The position numbers were made by a program, and so were the translations under genes. From DASPXY01 sp038227745 (lineage in GTDB: Bacteria; Planctomycetota; Planctomycetia; Gemmatales; Gemmataceae): a stretch of DNA of 13,462 bases. Below, piece after piece: positions 1 to 7,830 of the stretch; the first letter of the stretch is position 1, and every line of letters starts with the position of its first letter. Location: contig JBBRPS010000207.1 in assembly GCA_038227745.1 (NCBI GenBank), forward strand, positions 1 through 13,462, given 5' to 3'. The notes below the pieces were generated by a model. It saw only the letters and a list, made by a program, of their open reading frames with translations. It was not told where the DNA came from and ran no database searches.

Positions 1-125
1 ACGGAATTCTCACGTCCGAGGACAAATCCGGCGGGGTTATGCTATGCCATGAACTGAATCAAGGCAAGATGCACGGGTAACGGATGTACGGGTTTGTCCG
101 GTCCAACAAGAATGCCAAGTAATAC
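1..125. other. Low-GC left edge, possible 3' end of an upstream gene
   Basis: This stretch is visibly less GC-rich than the following kilobases, and no known element is recognised in it. One plus-strand frame is open from base 3 to a TAA at 78-80; its last residues read GGVMLCHELNQGKMHG, which could be the C-terminus of a gene starting outside the window. A TAA at 120-122 closes the frame of the next gene immediately upstream of its apparent TTG start. None of the three plus frames supplies the missing N-terminus of that gene, so a frameshift alone does not explain its truncation. The stretch could be a recombination junction, a mobile-element remnant or ordinary intergenic sequence. Confidence 0.3.
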
Positions 126-1163
126 TTGCACAGATCCTACGTCGAGATCGTCCGCGACGGCTACGCCTACGACCCCGCGAAGCACTCCAACGTCGCCTTC
201 TTCCCGGCGTTCCCGCTGCTCGCCCGGGCCGTCGCCTGGCTCACGGGGCTGAGCCCCGAGCTGGCCCTGCTGCTCGTCTCCCACGTCTGCCTGGCCGCCG
301 CCTTCGTCGTCCTGGCCGCCTACGCCCACCGCCGCTGCGGTGAGGACCACCCCGCCGCCCCCTACGTCCTGCTGGCGTTCGGCCTGTTCCCGACCACCTT
401 CTTCTTCCGCATGGCCTACAGCGAATCCGTGTTCCTCCTCGGGGTCCTGCTCGCCCTGTACGGCATGGAACGCCGCTGGCCGCTGCTCGTCGTCGCCCTG
501 ATCATCGGCTTCACCACGGCCACACGAGCCGTCGGCATCGCCCTCCTGCCGCCGCTGCTGCTCCACTTGCGGCGGCAGCAAGGCTGGCTCGGCGCCTCGG
601 GGCGCTTCCTGGCGCTGCTGCCCCTGGCGTGCTGGGGCCTGCTCGCCTTCATGGCCTACCAGTACCACGCTTTCGACGAGCCGCTCGCCTTCGCCCGCAC
701 GCAGGAACACTGGCGCATGCGCCCGGCGGTGCCGTTGCTCGACCGGCTGCACGCCCTGGCGACACTCGAACCGCTGTGGTCCGTCTTCGACCCATCTTCC
801 CCCTGTTACTGGCGCCGGCACGAGCCGCAGGGCAACCCGCTGTTTAGCCTGCACCTGGCCAACTCGCTCTACTTCGCCTTCGCCGTCGTGCTGATCGCCA
901 TCGGCGCCTGGAAGCGCTGGCTCAACCGACTGGAAGTGTCCCTGGCGGCCGGTCTGCTGCTGATCCCCTACGTCACGCGCAGCCACGAGATGTGCATGGC
1001 CGGCATGGGCCGCTTCGCCGCCGCGGTCGTGCCCATCTACCTGGCCCTCGGGCAGTTCCTGGCCCGCCTCCCGCCGCCGGTCGCTGCCATGCTGTTGAGC
1101 CTGAGCGACTTCCTCATGGGCGTCTACGCCGCCCTCTTCGCCGCCTGGTATCGCTTCTTCTGA
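126..1163 (+). CDS. PIG-V-like membrane mannosyltransferase, apparently 5'-truncated
   Basis: The encoded protein is a polytopic membrane protein of 345 residues resembling the PIG-V (GPI mannosyltransferase 2-like) GT-C family, which transfers a sugar from a lipid-linked donor outside the cytoplasmic membrane. Seen here: DGY at 11-13, FFPAFPLL at 25-32, FPTTFFFRMAYSES at 88-101, a conserved Arg at 134 (TATRAVGIAL) and several hydrophobic segments through to a C-terminal one ending in WYRFF. Family members normally begin with a first membrane helix and a WD-x-x-x-Y motif before the I-x-x-x-GY segment. Here that part is missing, and the frame opens only at a TTG after an in-frame TAA, with no convincing ribosome-binding site. 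It may be a pseudogene or a shortened gene. Acceptor and physiological role cannot be told. Confidence 0.6.
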   Translation: MHRSYVEIVRDGYAYDPAKHSNVAFFPAFPLLARAVAWLTGLSPELALLLVSHVCLAAAFVVLAAYAHRRCGEDHPAAPYVLLAFGLFPTTFFFRMAYSESVFLLGVLLALYGMERRWPLLVVALIIGFTTATRAVGIALLPPLLLHLRRQQGWLGASGRFLALLPLACWGLLAFMAYQYHAFDEPLAFARTQEHWRMRPAVPLLDRLHALATLEPLWSVFDPSSPCYWRRHEPQGNPLFSLHLANSLYFAFAVVLIAIGAWKRWLNRLEVSLAAGLLLIPYVTRSHEMCMAGMGRFAAAVVPIYLALGQFLARLPPPVAAMLLSLSDFLMGVYAALFAAWYRFF

Positions 1164-1214
1164 AATGCCGCCCCGGTCAGGGACTTGCCCTGTCCACCGC
1201 CCTGCAAATCCCCG

Positions 1215-1242
1215 TTGCCAGGACGGGGGAAACGGGTATACC
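1215..1242 (+). promoter_or_regulatory. Candidate sigma70-type promoter for the secretin-like gene
   Basis: TTGCCA (1215-1220) and TATACC (1237-1242) are separated by 16 bases, matching 5/6 and 4/6 of the consensus hexamers. They lie 61 bases before the chosen ATG of the secretin-like gene. The 139-base gap between the two genes otherwise holds only a 5-bp hairpin (CAGGG/CCCTG, 1178-1192) just after the mannosyltransferase stop. The call rests on pattern alone. Confidence 0.3.
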
Positions 1243-1288
1243 GGCATGCCTTCCGGGAGCCGCACTGTCGCTCCCCGACCCATCGCAC

Positions 1289-1294
1289 GGAGGG
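1289..1294 (+). promoter_or_regulatory. Shine-Dalgarno site fixing the secretin-like start
   Basis: GGAGGG lies 8 bases before the ATG at 1303, whose product starts directly with a signal-peptide-like sequence. The frame is open back to 1165, but the extra 46 residues have no such site and no membrane or domain character, so 1303 is preferred. Confidence 0.6.
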
Positions 1295-1302
1295 ATTCGT
1301 TC

Positions 1303-2553
1303 ATGTGCGTGACCTTCTGCACGTCCTGGCTGCTGTCGGCGGCGCTCCTGTTCGGCGCGGACACGCCGAAGAAGCCGGCCGGTATGGTGTGTGTGACCTA
1401 CCCCGTCGCCGACCTCGTCGTCCCGATAGGCCAGGAGACCGGCGCGGACCGGGACACCCAGGCGAAGCCGGCAAAGCGCCCCGCCCGACGTCCCTGTCGT
1501 GAAGGTGGGGAGGCCGCGAAGACGATGGAAACGTCCCTGATGGACCTGCTCCGCAACACTATCGAACCCAACAGCTGGAGCGAGCGCGGCGGGCCGGGGA
1601 CGATGGAGTACCATGCCGTGGGGATGGGCCTCGTCGTCAACAACAGCCGCGACGTCCAGGAGCAGGTCGCCGACCTCCTCACAGCCCTGCGCCGCCTCCA
1701 GGACGTCGAGGTCGCGGTCGAGATCCGCCTGCTCACCGTCTCCGAGGCGTCCTTCGAGCGCATCGGCGTGGACTTCGACATCCACCTCACCACGACAGAC
1801 ACGCGCAACGCGATCGAGCTCACCGCAGTGCGCAAGGAGTCGGACAGCACCTGTGCGTCCAAACTACAGGAACTGGCCTTCCTCAATGAGGTGCAGCTGC
1901 ACCAGTTGCTCGAGGCGGTGCAGGCCGATCGGCGGAGCACCATTCTCCAGACACCGCGCGTGACGGTTTTCAACGGCCAGCGGGCGCGCATCGACGTGAC
2001 GGACAGCCATTCCTTCGTGACGAGCCTGAAGGCGGTGCGCAAAGGGGACCAGGTGGTCGTCGTGCCGAAGAACGAGGTGTTCATCACAGGGGTTCGCTTC
2101 GCAGTCCAGCCGGCAGTCTCGGCGGACCGGCGCTCGGTGCGACTGAACTTCCACGGCGAGGTGGCCGATCTGGAGTCCGCCACGGTGCCGATGGTCCCGG
2201 TCACGACGCACCTGGCCGTCAAGGTGGATGGGGAGGGCCGCAAGCAGGTGGTCCCCGTGCAGCAGTTCGTGCAGCGGCCGTCGCTGTGGGCGATGAAGGT
2301 GGACAAGGCGTTCCAGGTGGGCGACGGGCAGACGGCGGTGATGCGCCTGGGGACGCGCCTGGCGGAGGCCCGCACGGAAACGGTCTCCGGCCCGCCGTTG
2401 CTGGCCAAGATCCCCTACCTGAGCCGGCTGTTCCGCAACGTCGGTTACGGGCGCGAGGCCCAGACGCTGCTGCTCCTCATCACGCCGCGCGTCATCGTCA
2501 ATGAGGAGGAAGAACAGGTCTTCCTCGGAAACCTTCCGCCCCTCCCCAAATGA
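1303..2553 (+). CDS. Secretin-like (type II/III secretion family) protein
   Basis: A 416-residue protein with an N-terminal signal-like segment (MCVTFCTSWLLSAALLFGAD), so probably exported. Residues 75-135 (DLLRNTIEP, GGPGTMEYH, LVVNNSRDVQEQVADLL) resemble the short N-domain common in planctomycete secretin-like proteins. Residues 136-403 match the secretin homology region: VEIRLLTVSEASFERIGVDF (139-158), ILQTPRVTVFNGQRARI (214-230) and the hallmark end GPPLLAKIPYLSRLFR (363-378) followed by LLLLITPRVIV (389-399). In classical systems secretins form outer-membrane rings for type II secretion or type IV pili. This one is short, lacks the full N0-N3 array and has no secretion or pilus genes beside it, so an actual channel role is unproven. 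It overlaps the next small gene by ATGA, suggesting translational coupling. Confidence 0.8.
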   Translation: MCVTFCTSWLLSAALLFGADTPKKPAGMVCVTYPVADLVVPIGQETGADRDTQAKPAKRPARRPCREGGEAAKTMETSLMDLLRNTIEPNSWSERGGPGTMEYHAVGMGLVVNNSRDVQEQVADLLTALRRLQDVEVAVEIRLLTVSEASFERIGVDFDIHLTTTDTRNAIELTAVRKESDSTCASKLQELAFLNEVQLHQLLEAVQADRRSTILQTPRVTVFNGQRARIDVTDSHSFVTSLKAVRKGDQVVVVPKNEVFITGVRFAVQPAVSADRRSVRLNFHGEVADLESATVPMVPVTTHLAVKVDGEGRKQVVPVQQFVQRPSLWAMKVDKAFQVGDGQTAVMRLGTRLAEARTETVSGPPLLAKIPYLSRLFRNVGYGREAQTLLLLITPRVIVNEEEEQVFLGNLPPLPK

Positions 2554-2729
2554 GACCTGGCGAGCGAGGCACCGCCCTGGTCGTACATCTGCGCGACCCG
2601 GCAGGCGGCCCCGGCGTCGCGCTGCCGGCGCGAGTGGTCCATGCCACGCAGGAGCCCGACGGCACCTGGCGCATCGGCTGCGCCTTCGACCAGAGACTGA
2701 AGGCCGACGCCGTCGCCGCCCTGCTGTGA
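2550..2729 (+). CDS. Partial PilZ-like domain mini-protein
   Basis: A 59-residue frame beginning at an ATG whose last two bases are the start of the preceding TGA stop (ATGA). The product contains LPARVVHATQEPDGTWRIGC followed by AFDQRL and ends in AVAALL. That pattern matches the last strands of PilZ domains (ARVvHv..dGtWrvGCaF...L...El..LL). The first half of a PilZ domain, with the RxxxR and D/NxSxxG residues that bind cyclic di-GMP, is absent, and the frame is closed upstream by a TGA at 2502. It is therefore unlikely to bind cyclic di-GMP alone. It could be a degenerate PilZ adaptor, a remnant, or a partner of the secretin-like protein. Its codon composition matches its neighbours. The 35 bases to the convergent gene contain no clear terminator. 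Confidence 0.6.
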   Translation: MRPGERGTALVVHLRDPAGGPGVALPARVVHATQEPDGTWRIGCAFDQRLKADAVAALL

Positions 2730-2764
2730 CCGGGAGGGGCGCGCACTCTGTGGCCGGTGTCGCC

Positions 2765-4081
2765 TCAGCGCTCGCCCTTGCCGATGCAGTACAGGTGGTG
2801 CAGGGTGCGCACGAACATCTGTCCGCGCGAGACCGCCGGCGAGGCGTAGCACTCCTCGTCGAGGTCGTTCCGGCTGACCAGCTCGAACTTCGGCCCCGCG
2901 CGCACCACGAACGTCACGCCCTCGTCGGCGGGGAAGTACAGCAATCCGCCGGCCGACACCGGCGAGGCGCTGTGGTGTACGCCGAGCTTCTCCATCCACA
3001 GGGCCTTGCCCGTCTTCGCCTCGAAACAGCGGACGTACCCAAGATCGGACACCACGAAGAAGTACGAGCCGTGCGCGATCGGCGAGGGCACGTAGGCCGC
3101 CTTGCGCGCCGGCACCTTCTTCTCGTGCCAGGCGACATGCGTGCCGGTCACGTTGCCGCTGCCGTCCGGACGGATCGCCATGTTGTGGAAATCGGGGAAG
3201 CCCGCGGTCAGGAAGAACAGGCCATCGCCGTAGACCACCGAGGCGACGAACTGCTCGGTCGGGCCATCGATGTGCCAGAGCTGCTTGCCCGTGTCGGGGT
3301 CGTAGCTATCGACCGCCTGGGCGCCGGTCAGCACCATCTGCTTCCTGCCGGCGGCGTCCACGATCAGCGGCGGGCAGTAGGAGCGGAAGCGGTTGGGGCG
3401 GTCGGTGCGCCAGCGCTCGCCGCCGGTCTTCTGGTCCAGGGCGACGAGGTAAGCCTCGGCGTCCTGGTCGCCGTTGACGATGAGCATGTCCTTGTAAAGG
3501 ATCGGCGGGCTGCAGAAACCGTGGCGCGAGTAGAAGCGGCCGGGCACTTTCTCCCAGACCTTGTCGCCAGCCACCGTGTAGCAGGTCACGACGATTTCGG
3601 GAACGATGGTCGGAGGGAGCGGGGGCCGCTCGCGCAGCTTCGACGGCGGGCCGTCCGCGGCGGTCCTGGGGCGGAGGCGGAGAAACGTCGTCCAGACGTG
3701 CTTGCCGTCGGTGGCGGGCGTGGAGCTGGCGTGGCTGTTCAGCTTGTGCTTGTACTCCAGCGGGGACCTGACCACGACGCGCTGCCAGAGCAGCTTGCCG
3801 TCACGGCGGTCCAGGCACAGCAGCACGCGCTGCTGCTGCTCCTTCAGGAGGCAGGTGGTCAGGAAGACGCGGTCGCCCCAAAGGGCGGGGGAGGAGTGGC
3901 CGACACCGGGGACGGGGGCCTTCCAGGCGACGTTCTCGGTCTGGCTCCAGCGGACGGGGACGCCGTGCTCGTGGGAGGTGCCGTCGCCGCGCGGGCCGCG
4001 CCAGCCGGGCCACTCCTCGGCGGCGGTGCCGGCCGGCACGAAGAGCAGGGTGAGGAGGAACAGGGACACGTTGCGGCGCAT
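2765..4081 (-). CDS. Secreted PQQ-like beta-propeller repeat protein
   Basis: A 438-residue protein with a clear signal peptide (MRRNVSLFLLTLLFVPAGTA, likely cleaved before EEW). It is followed at 24-36 by WPGWRGPRGDGTS, an opening typical of planctomycete PQQ-like propeller proteins. Repeated blade motifs follow: DRRDGKLLWQ, DQKTGGERWR, DPDTGKQLWH and EAKTGKALWM, each of the pattern D-x-x-T/D-G-x-x-x-W, with intervening SSPALWGDRVF, YCPPLIVD and SASPVSAGGLLYF strands. These blades are structural. Nothing visible proves binding of the PQQ cofactor or an enzyme activity, and BamB-like or scaffold roles are equally possible. It acts in the periplasm or outside. The gene lies 162 bases downstream of the GTPase gene on the same strand. 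Confidence 0.85.
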   Translation of the reverse strand: MRRNVSLFLLTLLFVPAGTAAEEWPGWRGPRGDGTSHEHGVPVRWSQTENVAWKAPVPGVGHSSPALWGDRVFLTTCLLKEQQQRVLLCLDRRDGKLLWQRVVVRSPLEYKHKLNSHASSTPATDGKHVWTTFLRLRPRTAADGPPSKLRERPPLPPTIVPEIVVTCYTVAGDKVWEKVPGRFYSRHGFCSPPILYKDMLIVNGDQDAEAYLVALDQKTGGERWRTDRPNRFRSYCPPLIVDAAGRKQMVLTGAQAVDSYDPDTGKQLWHIDGPTEQFVASVVYGDGLFFLTAGFPDFHNMAIRPDGSGNVTGTHVAWHEKKVPARKAAYVPSPIAHGSYFFVVSDLGYVRCFEAKTGKALWMEKLGVHHSASPVSAGGLLYFPADEGVTFVVRAGPKFELVSRNDLDEECYASPAVSRGQMFVRTLHHLYCIGKGER

Positions 4082-4090
4082 CGGAGCGAT

Positions 4091-4097
4091 CCCCTTT
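4091..4097 (-). promoter_or_regulatory. Shine-Dalgarno site fixing the beta-propeller start
   Basis: On the minus strand AAAGGGG precedes the ATG at 4081 by 9 bases, and the signal peptide begins exactly there. The frame is open upstream to 4171, but the added 30 residues are not signal-like. Confidence 0.55.
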
Positions 4098-4139
4098 CGC
4101 ATCATCGGGAGGGACACGGGGCAGGACAACGGGCAGGTT

Positions 4140-4153
4140 CCGGCCGCGGCCGG
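4140..4153. repeat. 14-bp perfect palindrome
   Basis: CCGGCCGCGGCCGG is self-complementary over 14 bases and lies in the 162-base gap between the GTPase and beta-propeller genes. At this GC content such palindromes can occur by chance. It could also be a dimeric protein site. Nothing else was recognised in the gap apart from the ribosome-binding site. Confidence 0.3.
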
Positions 4154-4243
4154 GGTGGGAGGGTCCTTCACTGGTGAGTTTACGGCGCCCGGCGGCGGGG
4201 AGGAAGGACAATCCCCCCGAATACCCTCCCGGTCGCGACGGCG

Positions 4244-5236
4244 TCAGAGGTGCAGCTCCACGACATCCTTGTCGTGGAGGACGTGGTCGCGCTTGACGGT
4301 CTGGCCGTCGTAGACGCCGGTCCCCCAGATGCGCGCCGACTTCAGCCCCTCGGCGAAGTCGCGGTGGACCAGCGCCGCCATCTCCACCAGCGTGCTGCCG
4401 ACCGAGCAGGTGAACGGCGACGTCAGGTCCGGCGGCTTGCCCGGCTGCTTCGTGTAGACGCGGATCACGTTCAGGAACTGGTAGATGGCGGTCCGCAGGT
4501 CCTCCAGGCCAGTACCCACCTCCGCCGCGAGAACGTGGACCGGGAAGCGCTGACCGTACATCTCGCGCACGATCTCCAGACGGTCCGCCGCCCCCGGCAG
4601 GTCGATCTTGTTCGCCACCAGGAGCGTCTTGACGTGCTGGATCGACGGGTCCTCGTGGCTCGTCGGAAGCTGGCCGACGAGGACGGTCTTGGTCTGCGCC
4701 AGGCGGTCCAGCACGGCCTCGGCGGCGAAGGGGCCGTCGTCGTCGCCCAGGTCGATCATCAGCAGGGCGGCGTCGGCGGTGCGCACCATGCTCGAGACGT
4801 AGGCCTCCATGAAGTCGGGCGTGATCGGCGGCGTGTCGATGAGCTGGACGCGCGCGTCCTCCCAATCCATCATGCCGGCGTGCGGCTCGCGCGTGGTGAA
4901 CGGGTAGGGCGCCACCTCCGGCGTGGCCCGCGTCAGCCGCGTCAGCAGCCGGCTCTTGCCCGCGTTGGGGCCGCCGACGATGACGTACTGGCCGGCGCCC
5001 TGCTTCGGGATCTTGTGGCTGACGCCAACCTTCTTGGGACTTTTCCGCTCCTTCTCGGCCTCTTCCTTCGCCTCGCTGATCTTCGTCTTGAGGTCCGCCT
5101 GCAATTTTTCGCTCGCCTTGTGCTTGGGCACCAGCTGCAGCATTTTCTTCAGGCAGGCGAGCCGCTCCTCGGCGGTCTGGGCCTTCTTGTACTCCTCTTC
5201 CGCTTCCAGGTATTGCGGCGTCAGGTTGGTGGCCAT
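4244..5236 (-). CDS. DRG/Obg-type GTPase with C-terminal TGS domain
   Basis: A 330-residue GTPase. Residues 10-65 are a charged, probably coiled-coil helix. The G domain shows G1 GGPNAGKS (88-95), switch I with PFTT (112-115), G3 DTPP (134-137), G4 NKID (209-212) and a G5-like AAEVG (237-241). The stretch from G1 through YPFTT to VQLIDTPP closely resembles the DRG branch of the Obg family, where the third position of G3 is usually DxPG. Residues ~255-330 (VYTKQPGKPPDL to KDKDVVELHL-like end) look like a TGS domain, found in GTPases that contact ribosomes or nucleotides. The role is probably in translation or stress, but no partner is visible. The start chosen is MATNLTPQY. The longer frame from 5320 would begin inside the palindrome and is not protein-like. 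Confidence 0.8.
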   Translation of the reverse strand: MATNLTPQYLEAEEEYKKAQTAEERLACLKKMLQLVPKHKASEKLQADLKTKISEAKEEAEKERKSPKKVGVSHKIPKQGAGQYVIVGGPNAGKSRLLTRLTRATPEVAPYPFTTREPHAGMMDWEDARVQLIDTPPITPDFMEAYVSSMVRTADAALLMIDLGDDDGPFAAEAVLDRLAQTKTVLVGQLPTSHEDPSIQHVKTLLVANKIDLPGAADRLEIVREMYGQRFPVHVLAAEVGTGLEDLRTAIYQFLNVIRVYTKQPGKPPDLTSPFTCSVGSTLVEMAALVHRDFAEGLKSARIWGTGVYDGQTVKRDHVLHDKDVVELHL

Positions 5237-5300
5237 GGTCGATCTCGTCGGTGGGAAAAGGCGTGGAACCGTGCCAGGGAAGCTTGTCCCCGATATTACC

Positions 5301-5368
5301 TCGGCGAGGAAGGTGCTCACGTAGGACGGCTCTCCTGAGCCGTCCTACGTGAGCACCTTCCTTGCCGA
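5301..5368. repeat. Near-perfect 32-bp-arm palindrome (REP-like)
   Basis: Arms 5301-5332 and 5337-5368 are inverted repeats with 31 of 32 Watson-Crick pairs around a TCCT loop. The single exception (5306/5363) would be a G-U wobble in plus-strand RNA. The inner 28 bases (GTAGGACGGCTC, loop TCCT, then the complement) are the same unit as in the repeat at 11122-11182, with one compensatory pair change. The palindrome lies between the divergent GTPase and phosphorylase genes, 57 bases before the phosphorylase ATG, so it is not an ordinary terminator. It fits a dispersed extragenic palindrome, and it would form a very stable hairpin or cruciform. Confidence 0.9.
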
Positions 5369-5425
5369 AGTGATAGTATAGTCCTTCGTTGACTGCCAGC
5401 TATCCTGCCCCCAGCGGAGTGCCCG

Positions 5426-6246
<821 letters not shown>

Positions 6247-6250
<4 letters not shown>

Positions 6251-6975
6251 TCCGCGACTGGGCCGCCCTCGTCTTCGCCATGGTCTTCCCCACCCTGATG
6301 AGCTGGGTGTACTTCATCGGCCTGGCGACGCAGGCGGGGCAGCCCAACCCGACCGCGCTCCTCGCGTACGGCGTCGGCAAGGGAGTGCAATTCACCTTCC
6401 CGTTTTTCTACGCGCTGCTGTTCGACCGCAGCCGGTTGCGGCCCAGCGCCCCGACGGCGCGCGGGCTGGGGTTGGCCATCGGGTTCGGGTCGCTGGTGGC
6501 GGCGGGGATGTTCGTGCTATACGCGGTCTGGCTGCGGGGCACGCCGTTGATGGAGGTGGCGGGGCGGCAGATCATCGGCAAGCTGCGCGAGTTCGGTCTG
6601 GCGACGCCGGCGGGATATGTGCTGTTCGGCGGCTTCATCTCGGTAGTACACTCGCTGTTCGAGGAGTACTATTTTCGCTGGTTCATCTTCGGCGGGCTGA
6701 AGCGCTACCTGCGGCTGTCCGGCGCCGTCGCTTTGTCGGCGCTGGCGTTCATGGCGCACCACATCGTCGTCCTGGCGGTGTACTTCCCCGGGGCAGCGGA
6801 GTTCCTGACGGTGGTGCTGCCATTCTCGCTGTGCGTGGCGGTCGGCGGGGCGGTGTGGGCGTGGCTGTACGACCGGGCGCAGTCGCTGTACGCGCCGTGG
6901 CTCAGTCACCTGATCGTTGACGTGGCCATCATGGTGGTAGGGTACGACCTGATGGCGCCGTACCTCGCCCGCTGA
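6247..6975 (+). CDS. CPBP/CAAX-type intramembrane metalloprotease
   Basis: A 242-residue integral membrane protein of the CPBP (Rce1/Abi) family, putative zinc-independent or metal-dependent glutamic proteases in the cytoplasmic membrane. The three family motifs are all present: EEYYFR (139-144, EExxxR), FMAHH (168-172, FxxxH) and HLIVD (221-225, HxxxD), each in or next to hydrophobic segments. The start is GTG at 6247, overlapping the phosphorylase stop as GTGA, so translation is probably coupled. The frame is open further upstream inside the phosphorylase gene, but the added sequence is arginine- and glycine-rich shadow translation. The substrate is unknown; family members process peptides, prenylated proteins or act in immunity. 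Its stop lies only 8 bases from that of the convergent FHA gene. Confidence 0.8.
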
Positions 6976-6983
6976 CGCGGGCG

Positions 6984-7463
6984 TTATTTCTTCTCCTCGT
7001 CCTCGCCGAGCAGGAAGTTGCCGGGGTCGAAGCCGCCCTTGCCCGTGGACTTGCCCGTGGACGGGCGGTCGCGGTCGCGGCGCGGGCGGACCAGGCCGGC
7101 CTTCTCCAGCAGCGACTGGTTCAACGGGTCGTCTTCCATCATCTCCTCCATGACCCGCTTGCCGGCCGGCGGCGTGTATTCGATCGTCCACTGCCGCTTG
7201 GCGATGGTGATCGTGTCGCCGGGCTGCAGAATCTTCTTCGGCACGCGCGTGCCGTTGACCTTGACGCCGTTCGTGCTGCCCAGATCGCGGATCCACCAGC
7301 AGCCGTCGTGGTAACTCAGCTCGCAGTGCAGGCCGGAGACGTTCGGCAGGCGCAGGCAAATGTCGCACGACTCGCGCCGGCCCACCGAGAGGGTTTCCCG
7401 GATCAGGGGGATCGTGTCGCCGCCGCCCATCGGGATCAGTTCGCCGAGAGGTTCCTGGGTCAT
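6984..7463 (-). CDS. FHA domain protein with charged C-terminal tail
   Basis: A 159-residue cytoplasmic protein. Residues ~18-96 form a forkhead-associated domain, which binds phosphothreonine peptides. It has LSVGRR (25-30), SGLH (43-46, the SxxH phosphate-binding pair), DLGSTNGVKVNG (60-71) and the closing strands DTITIAKRQWTIEY. The loop arginine and the SxxH and NG residues are intact, so peptide binding is expected. The tail (97-159) is highly charged, contains a duplicated STGK segment and ends in GEDEEKK, and is probably disordered. It is a likely reader of kinase activity and is divergent from the kinase/phosphatase cassette across a shared 371-base control region. The start MTQEP is chosen because the longer frame (to 7724) has no domain character. 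No strong ribosome-binding site is seen. Confidence 0.85.
   Translation of the reverse strand: MTQEPLGELIPMGGGDTIPLIRETLSVGRRESCDICLRLPNVSGLHCELSYHDGCWWIRDLGSTNGVKVNGTRVPKKILQPGDTITIAKRQWTIEYTPPAGKRVMEEMMEDDPLNQSLLEKAGLVRPRRDRDRPSTGKSTGKGGFDPGNFLLGEDEEKK
7039..7062. repeat. 12-bp tandem duplication in the FHA gene
   Basis: TTGCCCGTGGAC occurs twice back to back (7039-7050, 7051-7062). On the coding (minus) strand it gives STGKSTGKGG in the disordered tail. It keeps the reading frame and is probably a recent slippage event. Confidence 0.7.
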
Positions 7464-7562
7464 GGTTCGACTCGCATAGGCCCGTGGAAAGATGTGTCGG
7501 TGAAACCGTGGGCGCCGCCGGGTGCGGCCGCCCACCGCCGGGGTCACCTCGCTAATAACTCT

Positions 7563-7591
7563 ATCATAAAGCCCGATCGCGCCGCCGTCCA
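7563..7591 (-). promoter_or_regulatory. Candidate promoter of the FHA gene
   Basis: On the minus strand TGGACG (7591-7586) and TATGAT (7568-7563) are spaced by exactly 17 bases (4/6 and 5/6 matches to sigma70 hexamers). The -10 lies in the only AT-rich patch of the region. This predicts a leader of roughly 90 bases. Confidence 0.35.
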
Positions 7592-7751
7592 GCGCCTCCC
7601 CTGCCGAAGTCGCGCGCAGGACGGCAAGGCGTGCGGGCGCGGCCCGTCGTTCGGTCACGGCCAGATGGTTGGGCGACGTCTGCGCCAGGCCGACGGCGGG
7701 ACACCTTTTTCCCCTTCTTTCCATTCTCCCGTTTCCTTCGGCGATTGGCGA

Positions 7752-7780
7752 TTGCGGGCCGGCCGCGCCTCCCGTATCAT
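7752..7780 (+). promoter_or_regulatory. Candidate promoter of the phospho-signalling cassette
   Basis: TTGCGG (7752-7757) and TATCAT (7775-7780) are 17 bases apart; the -10 matches 5/6 and the -35 only 3/6 of consensus. It would place transcription start about 45-50 bases before the ATG at 7835. Confidence 0.35.
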
Positions 7781-7821
7781 GGAGCGGTTACTGGGCGAGG
7801 CCCTGCACCGAGCGGACAGCT

Positions 7822-7830
7822 GAGGAGGGG
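7822..7830 (+). promoter_or_regulatory. Strong Shine-Dalgarno site of the PP2C fusion gene
   Basis: GAGGAGGGG ends 4 bases before the ATG at 7835, the point where a zinc-ribbon sequence begins. This rejects the upstream frame opening at 7631. Confidence 0.65.

Noticed and set aside
42..1364. 440-codon minus-strand frame over the mannosyltransferase
   Set aside because: The product is Gln/Gly/Glu-rich without motifs and is explained by codon bias of the plus-strand gene.
2501..4177. 558-codon plus-strand frame over the beta-propeller gene
   Set aside because: It is antisense to a gene with signal peptide and propeller blades. The product is His/Arg/Gly-rich shadow sequence; its beginning also overlaps the PilZ-like frame in another register.
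5301..5368. Terminal inverted repeats of an insertion sequence
   Set aside because: Only four bases lie between the arms and there is no transposase.
7308..7823. 171-codon plus-strand frame between the FHA and PP2C genes
   Set aside because: It begins antisense inside the FHA gene, has no ribosome-binding site and no recognisable sequence features.
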